From M3007 sp044347755 (GTDB taxonomy: Bacteria > Bacteroidota > Bacteroidia > Chitinophagales > Saprospiraceae): a stretch of DNA of 64,000 nt. The position numbers were made by a program, and so were the translations under genes. Below the pieces are notes generated by a model. The model worked only from the letters and a program-made list of their open reading frames with translations. It did not search any database and was not told where the DNA came from. How positions within the stretch are numbered: the stretch's first letter is position 1; each line of letters begins with the position of its first letter. Location of the stretch: positions 1 to 64,000 of the forward strand of contig JBIKUE010000005.1 in assembly GCA_044347755.1 (NCBI GenBank), read 5' to 3'. Positions 1 through 8,499 of this stretch are shown piece by piece.

Positions 1-393
1 GGTTATCCAGCCACAGCCATAATTGGTGTGACCTCTTCCTTAGGAGGTAGTGCCCAATTTTCCATAAAAATACACAACGGTGGCCCCATTTGTGAAGGGC
101 TTTGTGGACATAATGGAGAGGAAAGAGACTTGCAAATTCAAGATTCGAATGAGATATCCAAAAAGGTGACCATATTCCCTAACCCTGCTTCCGACAAAAT
201 TACTATTTTGCATCCTGATAAAATTACAGGCTTAATCAGTGCTTATTCTTCTCTTGGAATCGAGGTGCTTGCAATATTACCTACCGGGAACGCTACTGTG
301 ATAGACGTGTCGAAACTTGCAACTGGCACCTATTTTATCACCATAAATCTAGGTAATGAAATCATTACTAAACGGTTTTTAAAAGCAAATTAA
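1..393 (+). CDS. T9SS-sorted secreted protein, C-terminal fragment
   Basis: The reading frame is open from the first base of the window, so the true start lies upstream and the GTG at 28 is probably not the start. The last 80 or so residues form a type A T9SS sorting domain: a VTIFPNPASDKITI strand near the beginning, a central GLISAYSSLG segment, a TGTYFITI strand and a short basic tail ending KRFLKAN. In this family the domain directs export across the outer membrane and is removed or anchored at the surface. What the mature protein does cannot be told from this piece. It ends in TAA one base before the next gene, which suggests co-transcription. Confidence 0.8.
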   Translation, partial: GYPATAIIGVTSSLGGSAQFSIKIHNGGPICEGLCGHNGEERDLQIQDSNEISKKVTIFPNPASDKITILHPDKITGLISAYSSLGIEVLAILPTGNATVIDVSKLATGTYFITINLGNEIITKRFLKAN

Positions 394-394
394 C

Positions 395-997
395 ATGAAA
401 AACGTCCTTTTATGCTTAATTTTTCTGAGCATGGCACAAATGTGCCATGCTCAGAAAAACTTTAAAAATGAATTAAGCCTGGGCTATTTTACCGCAGGAG
501 AGTTTTTTGATACCAGTGCACTTAAAACTTCGCCCTTTTCAAAAGGGAAAAATTTTTCGCTCAATTACACGCGACTTTTGGGCCAGAATCTGACTGTTGG
601 TGTGAGTTATTTTCAGGGTAGTTTTAACTACCTCCCGACGCTAAAGAAGCTTGAAAATTACACCATCATGTGGCGAGTACAGAAAACATTCAGTGCTGAC
701 CTGGGCTATCGGGTTTCCAAATGGTCCCTATCTGCTACAGCAAAAGCTGGGGTTCGTTACAATATGGTTGGGTACAAAGTGGAGCATTATGCTTCTGTAC
801 CTCACAGTGGTGGATGGTTAGAGGGTAAAGGAGGCAGTAAAGCTTATGGCAAATTTGGCGCAAAGTTGGGGGCTTCCATCCAGCACCCTATCATTTGGCG
901 TTTCTTTGGAGAACTTGACTGCGAGTATGCCAGGATGTTTTCTGGTGGCGACCGACATCAATTGCTTTTATCTTACAGGATTGGTTTTAGGTTTTAG
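395..997 (+). CDS. small outer-membrane beta-barrel-like protein, unknown function
   Basis: This 200-residue protein has a clear signal peptide (MKNVLLCLIFLSMAQMCHA, then Q). The rest alternates short amphipathic strands and turns, and it ends GFRF. A terminal aromatic residue is typical of outer-membrane barrels, so the TAG after it looks like the natural end. No family was recognised. It starts one base after the stop of the preceding T9SS gene, so the two are probably translated from one message. A 19-bp perfect inverted repeat lies inside the signal-peptide codons (420-459) and could fold the start region of the mRNA. Confidence 0.75.
   Translation: MKNVLLCLIFLSMAQMCHAQKNFKNELSLGYFTAGEFFDTSALKTSPFSKGKNFSLNYTRLLGQNLTVGVSYFQGSFNYLPTLKKLENYTIMWRVQKTFSADLGYRVSKWSLSATAKAGVRYNMVGYKVEHYASVPHSGGWLEGKGGSKAYGKFGAKLGASIQHPIIWRFFGELDCEYARMFSGGDRHQLLLSYRIGFRF
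420..459. repeat. perfect 19-bp inverted repeat inside a signal-peptide coding region
   Basis: Bases 420-438 and 441-459 are exact reverse complements separated by two bases. The inner arm reads CTGAGCATGGCACA. The hairpin covers codons 9 to 22 of the small barrel gene, just after its start. Shorter flanking complements (415-421 with 471-477) could extend it. A stem this strong near a start codon could slow translation. It may also be a fixed insertion of a palindromic repeat. Confidence 0.8.
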
Positions 998-1113
998 GAT
1001 CGACTATTTTTCCAAGAATGTACTGTGATTTTGATGGTTTTTTTACAAGCCATTGAAAAACAACCGTTCAATACCAGCGGCTGTAATCATTTCACCTTCA
1101 AACCTTTTTCTCT

Positions 1114-4107
1114 ATGCTTTTCTTAAAAAACTTGACTCGGATCCCATGCTCACTTCTACTTCTGTTTGTTTCCATGTTTATGGACCTTGATAGAATTGCG
1201 GCACAAGAAACACTTATTGATCCGGAAATCTGGCTCCCGCAAAGGCACTACGACCCTTGTGAAGAATCTATTTCTTTGAATAACTTGCCTTCAGAAGGCG
1301 AAAGACTTTGCGAGCAATATCCGAACTATGAACCTTCTCCAGGTTGTATTATTGCCAATGGAACTACCACGAACTTTGGGGCTAATACTCTGATTGAATT
1401 CAAAAACTATGTTATAAACGGCCACTGGACAATCAATGTTGGGAAACTGCAGGATTTTGAGACAAGTCTCGTATTTAGGGATTGTAATTTCAAAATTGCA
1501 CCCGGTGCACAGATCACGGTAAGGTGTAACAATAACAAAACTATGTCTTTTGATGGTTGTGACTTCTTTAGTTGCGACCAGATGTGGCGTGGAATTGTTG
1601 TAGAGCATTACTTCACTACCCTGGGCTTTGAAACCCCAACATTTAACTTTATTAATTGTCAGATTGAGGATGCAGCTTCAGCATTGTGGTTTAGAAACCC
1701 CAGTCTTGCGGTAGTGTTCCAAATTAATGGCAACACGTTTAACAATAACTACATAGGCGTTACAGCTTTTAAAGATTTTGGTTCAGGGGCTCCACAATGG
1801 ATGTCGTTGGCTTTTCTGGATAACAGCGTAGGAACTACTCATAGCTTGCGCCCATTTTATGCCCCCAAAATACCTCCGGGGTGGCCTAGAGCAAAGGCTG
1901 GTATAAACTTGAGACTACTATCTACAAGTATAGGTTCGGTTGCCTCAAGCAATTACTTTTTCTTTATGGATTACGGGCTTATTTGTGAGCAATCGGTTCT
2001 GACCTCTCGTCATAATACTTTTGATGCTTTGTGGGGAGACGGGATTTTTGCGAATTTGAGTAGCCTTACGGTAATTGGCGGGAATGAGTTTATTGGGACA
2101 ATGTCTTTTCCTGGGTTCACTCCAACGGTGATGCAAAATGGCATTAACGCATTCAGTAGCGATTTAAATGTTTCAGGTAATACATTCAGAGACAGGATAC
2201 GTAACGCCATTTATTCACGGGATAATTTTAATGCAGAACTGATAACCATTGATAACAATTTTTTTGAGCCCCAAACTCAAGAGTCTAGGTATGGAATAAT
2301 TCTGGATCGTTCTGCTGCTTCAGAAAGCGCTTTACTCCCGGCTCACAATCAGATTTTACAGAATCATTTTAACAGTGACCCTGCCGATAATTTATGGATT
2401 TACACAAGCATTTTTGTTCAAGGCCCAAACTCGGCAAGTGACATTTTAGATATTCATGAAAACCAGGATATCAATCTGGCTTTTGGAAATGGCTTTGTCG
2501 CAAATTCAGGAGGTGGGATATATGTATCCGGAGAAAATGGTGATAATGTCCGGATTAAAGATAACGACATTCAACTTACAGGAAACGTTTCACCGAATAG
2601 TCAGCTATTTGGAATAAGATACGGCGTTACCTATTCAGAGGATTGCCACATTGATCAGAACAATGTTTCGGGAGAAGAGACTACTTCTGGGACTGATCCC
2701 TATAATGCATTTGCGGGTGCGCTTATTCATGGCGGACTGAGTGAAGTAAGTTTATGTAATAATACGTTGGCAAATGGAAAATATGGAATTCGTTTTTGGG
2801 GCAATAATGATTATCCCAGCATAGCTGAAAACAAGATTTATGATCATGAAATCGGATTATGGATAAACAGCACGGTAGAACTGGGCTATCATGATGGCAG
2901 AGGTAATCAGTGGCTGGGTAATTATTTGAATTGGGCCGCCCGAAAGGAGGGGCTGCTATCACCTAGTCCACTTCTGCCAATTACTGTACGATTCTGGATT
3001 CCGGAAAACAATATGATGCCTTTTTTACCTCCGTCTTCCATGCTTTCACCCAATCCGGATAATGAAAATGATCCCCAAAGAAAGTGGTTTCGTTTTACAC
3101 CAGACCAACCAATAAATTACTGTTCTCCTCAAGCGCAATTGGTGGGCCTGAATTCTTTTGAAAATAGGATAGTCAATAATGCTAGCCCTTTGGAGGGCAT
3201 TAACCTTTGGGATGCCCGCAGGCATGTTTATCGAAAATTGTTGGAATACCCCAAATTGGTTATACCTGGCTCACCCATTGCTGCCTTTAAAGAAGCATTT
3301 CAAAACACTTCAGTAGCTCATTTTGCTCAATTTGATGCATATTTTCGAAGTGCCACCCGCTTCCCGGCCGGCGAACAGGAGGTGCATGATAATTGGCTTT
3401 TAGACATAAGACAAAAACAAAAGCAAAGTGATAGTTTACTGGCAACAATAAACTTCAATCTGAGTTTGGCAACCTCTGAATTGGTTGAGCAGCTCATAAT
3501 TCTAAACGAGCAGATTGCATTGAATTTTGGAAATATATTGGTTTCAAAAGGTGAACGGTTGCTTCAAGTAACGGAGCGTTTGAATGATGCACTTAGTTTC
3601 AACCAAAACTTGTACGCATCGAATACCTATGAAGATTCACGCAAAACATTGAATGCCATAAAGGTTGGTCAATTACAGGGAAACACTCTGTCGGAAACTC
3701 AACACCAAAGTTTATTAGACATTGCTGATCAATATGAAGAAGAGGCTGGTATTGCCAAATCAGAAGCAATCAACCTGCTTGGGCTTTGCGCCCCTAACCA
3801 GTTTTTACCAGAAAACCAGGAGCGCGAGGAAGAAATCTACTCTGGTAAGCCTGGACTCTCAGCAGTATTCAGCGTTTTCCCCAATCCAGGCGCCGATTAC
3901 TTTGTCATTTCAGCACCTAAAGGTATTAATGGGTTGCTGAAGATTTTTGACCACACAGGAAGGCCGGTTCAAACCCAGAATATATCTGATAATCAAGCTG
4001 AATTTATTGTCAACCTGGCTACAAGCCCTGTAGGCCTGTACTGTTTCAGTCTATTTGATTCATCAGGTAAACTAATCAAAACCTTGAAAGTAACACTCCA
4101 GCGTTAA
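1114..4107 (+). CDS. right-handed beta-helix protein with T9SS sorting domain
   Basis: This is a 997-residue secreted protein. A signal peptide ends near residue 30 (IAAQ). From about 75 to 600 there are degenerate repeats rich in N, G and hydrophobic strands (INGNTFNNNYIGV, VSGNTFRDRIRNAIYS, LCNNTLANGKYGIRF), the pattern of parallel beta-helix (pectate-lyase/NosD-like) proteins. A helical stretch at about 700-890 follows. The last 90 residues are a type A T9SS domain beginning VFPNPGADYFVI. No catalytic residues of a named polysaccharide lyase could be assigned, so it may be an adhesin or a glycan-binding protein. It stands between secreted-protein genes on the same strand and is followed by a strong hairpin. 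Confidence 0.8.
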   Translation: MLFLKNLTRIPCSLLLLFVSMFMDLDRIAAQETLIDPEIWLPQRHYDPCEESISLNNLPSEGERLCEQYPNYEPSPGCIIANGTTTNFGANTLIEFKNYVINGHWTINVGKLQDFETSLVFRDCNFKIAPGAQITVRCNNNKTMSFDGCDFFSCDQMWRGIVVEHYFTTLGFETPTFNFINCQIEDAASALWFRNPSLAVVFQINGNTFNNNYIGVTAFKDFGSGAPQWMSLAFLDNSVGTTHSLRPFYAPKIPPGWPRAKAGINLRLLSTSIGSVASSNYFFFMDYGLICEQSVLTSRHNTFDALWGDGIFANLSSLTVIGGNEFIGTMSFPGFTPTVMQNGINAFSSDLNVSGNTFRDRIRNAIYSRDNFNAELITIDNNFFEPQTQESRYGIILDRSAASESALLPAHNQILQNHFNSDPADNLWIYTSIFVQGPNSASDILDIHENQDINLAFGNGFVANSGGGIYVSGENGDNVRIKDNDIQLTGNVSPNSQLFGIRYGVTYSEDCHIDQNNVSGEETTSGTDPYNAFAGALIHGGLSEVSLCNNTLANGKYGIRFWGNNDYPSIAENKIYDHEIGLWINSTVELGYHDGRGNQWLGNYLNWAARKEGLLSPSPLLPITVRFWIPENNMMPFLPPSSMLSPNPDNENDPQRKWFRFTPDQPINYCSPQAQLVGLNSFENRIVNNASPLEGINLWDARRHVYRKLLEYPKLVIPGSPIAAFKEAFQNTSVAHFAQFDAYFRSATRFPAGEQEVHDNWLLDIRQKQKQSDSLLATINFNLSLATSELVEQLIILNEQIALNFGNILVSKGERLLQVTERLNDALSFNQNLYASNTYEDSRKTLNAIKVGQLQGNTLSETQHQSLLDIADQYEEEAGIAKSEAINLLGLCAPNQFLPENQEREEEIYSGKPGLSAVFSVFPNPGADYFVISAPKGINGLLKIFDHTGRPVQTQNISDNQAEFIVNLATSPVGLYCFSLFDSSGKLIKTLKVTLQR

Positions 4108-4119
4108 TACTTCTTTCTA

Positions 4120-4154
4120 CCCGCCCTGTTTTGGAAAATCCAAAACAGGGCGGG
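4120..4154 (+). terminator. hairpin after the beta-helix gene
   Basis: A 16-bp perfect stem (4120-4135 with 4139-4154, arm CCCGCCCTGTTTTGGA) has a 3-base AAA loop and lies 12 bases after the stop. A weakly T-rich stretch follows. It ends 16 bases before the next start codon, so it could also affect that gene's leader. Confidence 0.65.
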
Positions 4155-4170
4155 TGTATTTTCAATCACC

Positions 4171-5931
4171 ATGAAAAATATCTTTTCCGTACTACTGGTC
4201 TTCTTCCAACTGATTCTATCTGCTCAGAAGCACGATAATATTTGGTTGCCGGGTAAGGGAAAAATTGCAGAATATCCTTTCGGTGGTGTATATTACCCCT
4301 GGGGTGGGATTATAATGGATTTCGCCTCCTATCCTCCCAGTGCACAACGGCAGGATTTCGCTTTGAGGATGTATGCCCAGGCAATTATTTCAGACAAAAA
4401 TGGTAATTTAATTGCCTATACCAACGGTTGCCATATTGCGAATAAACTCCATGAAATTATGGATAATGGCGATACCATTAATCCAGGTCTATATCAAGGC
4501 ACATCATTCTGCGATAGTTACTACCCCACCTACCAGGGCACGATATTCCTCCCTGATCCGGCCAATGAAAACCGCTACTACCTGTTTCACATGGCATTGG
4601 ATTACAGCGATGCTAACCCCTATCTCGCAGGGCAGCGCTACTATTTCAGCCTCATTGATGCTGCTGAAAACGGAGGACTGGGCAAGGTTATCGATAAAAA
4701 TCACCTTATACTGGAAGATAGCGCTGTCGGCGTATACGTTGCAGCAGTGAAACATGCCAACGGGCGGGATTGGTGGGTGGTATCGCCCCATCTTGTTTCA
4801 AACAAGTATTTCGTTTTTTTAGTCACCCCTCAAGGAGTAATGCCGCCCACAGAGCAGATAGTCGGAGATTCACTTCCCGGGCCCTGTTGCGGCATGACTT
4901 TATTCTCTCCAAACGGTGAAAAGTACTTCCGTTCTACCACTCCCTCCGGACTTCAGATACTTGATTTTGATCGCTGCACCGGTATGTTCTCCAATCCCGT
5001 TTTTATCCCTACAGATTCCATCGGCTATTCCGGCCCGGCCGGGCTTGCGGTTTCCAACAACAATCATTATCTGTACGTCAGTACCAATAAATACCTTTTT
5101 CAGTACGACCTTTTGGCAGCCGATATACCCACCACAAAGGTGTTTTTAGCCCAAAACGACTCTACCTACTATAATCCAGAAAAAGGAACTTTCCATCACG
5201 CGCGTCTGGGGCCTGACGGAAAAATTTACTTAGTCAGTCTTAATTATGTGCCTGAAATGGCCGTGATTCAATTCCCCGAACGCTCCGGTTTAGCCAGTGG
5301 GGTGGATCAACATGGTTACCAACTTCCTGCCTTGTATGGCAACGATTTCATCTTCAACTTCCCACACTACCGCCTCGGCCCTGTAGACGGCTCTGCCTGT
5401 GATACGTTGGGTTTGGATAACCTTCCCCTGGCAAATTTTCGGTGGGATGTGGAAGACACCCTTTCTCCTCTGCAAATAACCTTTACCGAGGTTTGCAGCT
5501 ACGAACCTGCTGCATGGCATTGGAATTTTGGAGACACCCAAACAAGCCATGAACGCTACCCCGTGCATACCTACAGTCAACCGGGAGCGTACAACGTTTG
5601 CCTCACCGTAAGCAACGCCCACGGCTCCGACACCCTGTGCCGAACCTTATACTTAGGCGTTTCAGCCGCCCAAAACCCGTCATTACAAACTGCCATTGAG
5701 GTATTTCCCAATCCATTTCAGGAGGTGCTGTGGGTATCCATGAGCGTCCAATTACTTCTCCCGAAATTTCGGCTTTATGATCAATACGGACGCCTGCTGC
5801 GCGAAGAGGTACTTGGGCCCGGTGTAAATGACATCCAAACTGCTACACTCCCGGCAGGATGGTATTTTTGGGAGCTGCTGTCAAATGAAGCGCCAGTTGG
5901 CGGCGGCAAGGTGCTGAAGATTGGGAATTAA
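4171..5931 (+). CDS. beta-propeller/PKD protein with T9SS sorting domain
   Basis: This 586-residue protein begins with a signal peptide (MKNIFSVLLVFFQLILSAQ). Residues about 30-405 have propeller-like repeats (MTLFSPNGEKYFRS, LAVSNNNHYLYVST, ARLGPDGKIYLVS), each a strand set around a short D/N-G turn. Residues about 410-495 are a PKD domain with the typical WNFGDTQTSHERYPVHTY and GAYNVCLTV stretches. The last 80 residues are a T9SS type A domain starting IEVFPNPF. Proteins of this layout in Bacteroidota are exported to the surface, and their ligands are generally unknown. It stands alone behind a hairpin and is followed by another secreted-protein gene. Confidence 0.8.
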   Translation: MKNIFSVLLVFFQLILSAQKHDNIWLPGKGKIAEYPFGGVYYPWGGIIMDFASYPPSAQRQDFALRMYAQAIISDKNGNLIAYTNGCHIANKLHEIMDNGDTINPGLYQGTSFCDSYYPTYQGTIFLPDPANENRYYLFHMALDYSDANPYLAGQRYYFSLIDAAENGGLGKVIDKNHLILEDSAVGVYVAAVKHANGRDWWVVSPHLVSNKYFVFLVTPQGVMPPTEQIVGDSLPGPCCGMTLFSPNGEKYFRSTTPSGLQILDFDRCTGMFSNPVFIPTDSIGYSGPAGLAVSNNNHYLYVSTNKYLFQYDLLAADIPTTKVFLAQNDSTYYNPEKGTFHHARLGPDGKIYLVSLNYVPEMAVIQFPERSGLASGVDQHGYQLPALYGNDFIFNFPHYRLGPVDGSACDTLGLDNLPLANFRWDVEDTLSPLQITFTEVCSYEPAAWHWNFGDTQTSHERYPVHTYSQPGAYNVCLTVSNAHGSDTLCRTLYLGVSAAQNPSLQTAIEVFPNPFQEVLWVSMSVQLLLPKFRLYDQYGRLLREEVLGPGVNDIQTATLPAGWYFWELLSNEAPVGGGKVLKIGN

Positions 5932-5982
5932 GGAGGATAAAGGATTGAAAATCACACATTACATACCTGTAAAATTTAATTT

Positions 5983-6738
5983 ATGAAACGGTCACTGATT
6001 TTTCTAATACTATTATTCAAGGCATGGATACTGCCTGCCCAATCCAAGGTTCAGTCCATTTTTATGGAGTTTGGATATGTAAATTTACCTAAGGATCCAC
6101 TGATTGAAACGATGTATGGTTCAACCAAATATCGGTTTTACATGGATGAAAAATTCATATTATTTCAGACCATGACCAATCCTAAACCTCTGATGGGACA
6201 GTCGTTCGGACCAGGGCTGAATATGAGTTACATCATGGATCGAAATAGCAAAGTGCTTTTCTTGTGTGCAATACTGGACACCATTAAGCTCAGAATGTCC
6301 GGAGATGAGGGTGATATTCAGTATATTGAGGAAACGTTGCAATCTAACCGGAAAGTCGGCTTAACCATTTTGGGTAAGCAGGATCAGGAGGTCACTATTT
6401 TGAACAAATTGGCAACCCGCTATCTGGCGGCCGGCACCTTTAGCGATTCAGCTTATCTGTTTATCCATGAGCATCTGCGGTTTGCAAAGCACCTCAGGCA
6501 ATTTCCAATGTGTATTTCCACGGGCAAAGGCGCCACAGGCTTGTTGTTGGGAAGAGATGACATCCTCCACAATGGGACAACACTCGAGTTCCGTGCACTT
6601 GAACTGGAACTGAATCAGCCCAGAGATATCCCTTCAATCATGAATGAATACCAGCTGGTTACTAAGGAGGAGGGCGAATTGGCCATCAAAAAATTTATGA
6701 ATCCTGAGCTGGAAGACAGTAAAAATGGGAAAAACTGA
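5983..6738 (+). CDS. secreted protein of unknown function
   Basis: The 251-residue product has a signal peptide (MKRSLIFLILLFKAWILPAQ) and no later membrane segment. The mature part is of mixed alpha/beta character, with a charged C-terminal tail (ELEDSKNGKN). The repeated pattern of strands around YRFYMDEKFILFQTM and SKVLFLCAILDTIKLRMSG loosely recalls small periplasmic GLPGLI/DUF4412-type proteins of Bacteroidota, but no family could be assigned with confidence. No T9SS sorting domain is present, so a periplasmic location is inferred. It is on the same strand as its neighbours, with 51 bases to the gene before it. Confidence 0.65.
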   Translation: MKRSLIFLILLFKAWILPAQSKVQSIFMEFGYVNLPKDPLIETMYGSTKYRFYMDEKFILFQTMTNPKPLMGQSFGPGLNMSYIMDRNSKVLFLCAILDTIKLRMSGDEGDIQYIEETLQSNRKVGLTILGKQDQEVTILNKLATRYLAAGTFSDSAYLFIHEHLRFAKHLRQFPMCISTGKGATGLLLGRDDILHNGTTLEFRALELELNQPRDIPSIMNEYQLVTKEEGELAIKKFMNPELEDSKNGKN

Positions 6739-6791
6739 CCAGTTTTTTCCCTTTCGGATAATTAGGCTCTGTTTTTGATCGTTTGGGGAAC

Positions 6792-6860
6792 TACGATTGT
6801 CAATGACCTAGACCTCGTAGGTTTTGGAAACCTACGAGGTCTAGGTCATTGACAATCGTA
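6792..6860. repeat. 33-bp perfect inverted repeat, dispersed CTCGTAGGTTT family
   Basis: Bases 6792-6824 and 6828-6860 are exact reverse complements around a TGG loop. The central part (ACCTCGTAGGTTT and its complement) recurs at 41755-41796, where the outer arms differ. It lies 53 bases after the stop of the unknown secreted protein and 31 bases before the next start. It may act as a terminator, but the shared core at two loci also marks it as a dispersed palindromic repeat. Confidence 0.85.
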
Positions 6861-6891
6861 CCCACATTTTCGCCTAATTGATTCATCCTTT

Positions 6892-8382
6892 ATGCCGCAA
6901 CCACATCCCCGTCTCCGATTCGCTCTTTTCATTTGCCTGATCCATTTTGTAAACGCAGCGCACTCCCAGGAACAACTGGGCATGCGACTGGAGCGCTTTT
7001 CAGGCATCTACAGCGCCGGGATCAATCCGGCCAATACGGCATTCACCCCGCACAACTGGGAAGTAAGTCTGTTTAATGCCGACCTGTTTACCGAAAACAG
7101 CTATGCCTTTTTGCGCAATACCAGCCTGCAAAATGCCCTGCGCAATACCGATCAAATCGTGTCTGTAACAGATACCTCTTCGGAAAACCCGCTCTCCAGA
7201 GATGCCATTCTCCAGGATTTTGCGGATCCATCCAGGCCCATGCACGTGGTGCTTCAAACCAGATTGGCCGGCCCCGGATTCAGTTTCCGGTTTGGTGATA
7301 ACCACACAGTGGGTCTTACCACGGCGTTCAGAACACATTTTTCCTCCTATCAGATTCCGGAGTTTTTTGCTTACCGGAACATATCCAATTTGCCTAGAAA
7401 TCAGGCCATAAACATTCCATCAACCGGGCTTAGCGGCATGTCGTGGGCGGAAATCGGGCTGCACTACAGTCGGCTGCAGGAATTGGGCGATGTGCAAATG
7501 GCCTGGGGCGTTTCCCCCAAATTGCTGCTGGGTTATGAAGGATTTTCCGTGCGGGCCCAATCCAATTTTGACTACACAGAGAAACTGGGAGATACCGTGG
7601 TGTTGGGCAGTGGACGCTGGGACTATGCCTTTACCACCGCTAATCTGACCGACAATTCGGATGAGGTATCCCTGAAACGCCAGGGCATGGGCATGGCATT
7701 CGACCTAGGTGTAAGTTGGGCCATGCCTTCCGATGAGGAAGATGGCGCTTACAAGTGGCGCGCAGGCGTTTCGCTGGTGGATGCCGGCTGGGTGAGGTTC
7801 CGCAATACAGCGCGGAAGCACCGCGTGGTATTTGATACCGCCATTACGGTTACCGGTGCAGATTTTCCCGGTCGGGATAATGTGGATGATATCATGCAGG
7901 ATGTCAGCCAGGCTTTTATGGGCGACCGTACGGCCTCTTTGCAGGGCAACGCATTCAGCATGGCCTTGCCCACGGCTTTATCCCTGCAATTTGACGCTCA
8001 GGTGATACCTATGTTGTACGTTGGCGCGGTATTAACGCAGAGAGTCCCTTTCTCCAAAAATGCCTTGAAACGACCGGCTACCCTGGCAGTAGTGCCCAGA
8101 TTCGAGCACAAATGGTTCTCCGCCTCACTTCCGGTAGTGGTAAACGATTGGCGCAGCGTTCGGGTGGGTGCGGCAGCCCGATTAGCCTGGCTGTATGTGG
8201 GCACTGACAACCTCAACAGTTTTTTCACCAAAAACAAACTCAGCGGCGCCGATGTCTATATCGGCCTGAAAATCAATGGCTTCCGGTTTAAATCCGGAGA
8301 AAAAGGCTACCGATTGAACAGGGAAAGAGGTAGCCGAAGCAGCGGCCCGAACCGGAAGAAGATCAAGTGTTATACGTTTTGA
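6892..8382 (+). CDS. DUF5723-like outer-membrane protein
   Basis: This 496-residue protein has a signal peptide (cleavage near AAHSQ, residue 26). The mature N-terminus is LGMRLERFSGIYSAGINPANTAF, where the early NPA motif recalls the plug-like start of FadL-related and DUF5723 barrels. The rest is made of alternating amphipathic strands (RAGVSLVDAGWVRF, MLYVGAVLTQRV, VRVGAAARLAWLYVGTDNL). A basic tail (RLNRERGSRSSGPNRKKIK) follows the barrel, which is unusual and may lie in the periplasm. The DUF5723 assignment rests on overall pattern only. It is convergent with the porin gene, and a long inverted repeat separates them. Confidence 0.65.
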   Translation: MPQPHPRLRFALFICLIHFVNAAHSQEQLGMRLERFSGIYSAGINPANTAFTPHNWEVSLFNADLFTENSYAFLRNTSLQNALRNTDQIVSVTDTSSENPLSRDAILQDFADPSRPMHVVLQTRLAGPGFSFRFGDNHTVGLTTAFRTHFSSYQIPEFFAYRNISNLPRNQAINIPSTGLSGMSWAEIGLHYSRLQELGDVQMAWGVSPKLLLGYEGFSVRAQSNFDYTEKLGDTVVLGSGRWDYAFTTANLTDNSDEVSLKRQGMGMAFDLGVSWAMPSDEEDGAYKWRAGVSLVDAGWVRFRNTARKHRVVFDTAITVTGADFPGRDNVDDIMQDVSQAFMGDRTASLQGNAFSMALPTALSLQFDAQVIPMLYVGAVLTQRVPFSKNALKRPATLAVVPRFEHKWFSASLPVVVNDWRSVRVGAAARLAWLYVGTDNLNSFFTKNKLSGADVYIGLKINGFRFKSGEKGYRLNRERGSRSSGPNRKKIKCYTF

Positions 8383-8398
8383 GGAGGGGTTTGATGTA

Positions 8399-8494
8399 CC
8401 GGCGGGTTTAGCCGCCGATGTTTGAGGGGTTTGAGGAGTATCAAACCCCTCAAACCCTTCAAACTATTCAACCATCGGCGGCTAAACCCGCCGG
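8399..8494. terminator. nested inverted repeat between convergent genes
   Basis: The outer arms (8399-8420 and 8473-8494) are perfect over 22 bp, with the core GGCGGGTTTAGCCGCC. A second, inner stem (8421-8434 with 8441-8454) is perfect over 14 bp and is built on TTTGAGGGG. It lies just after the stops of two converging genes, so a bidirectional terminator role is likely. A related copy of the outer arm is found at 51818-51845. Confidence 0.7.
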
Positions 8495-8499
8495 TGCAT

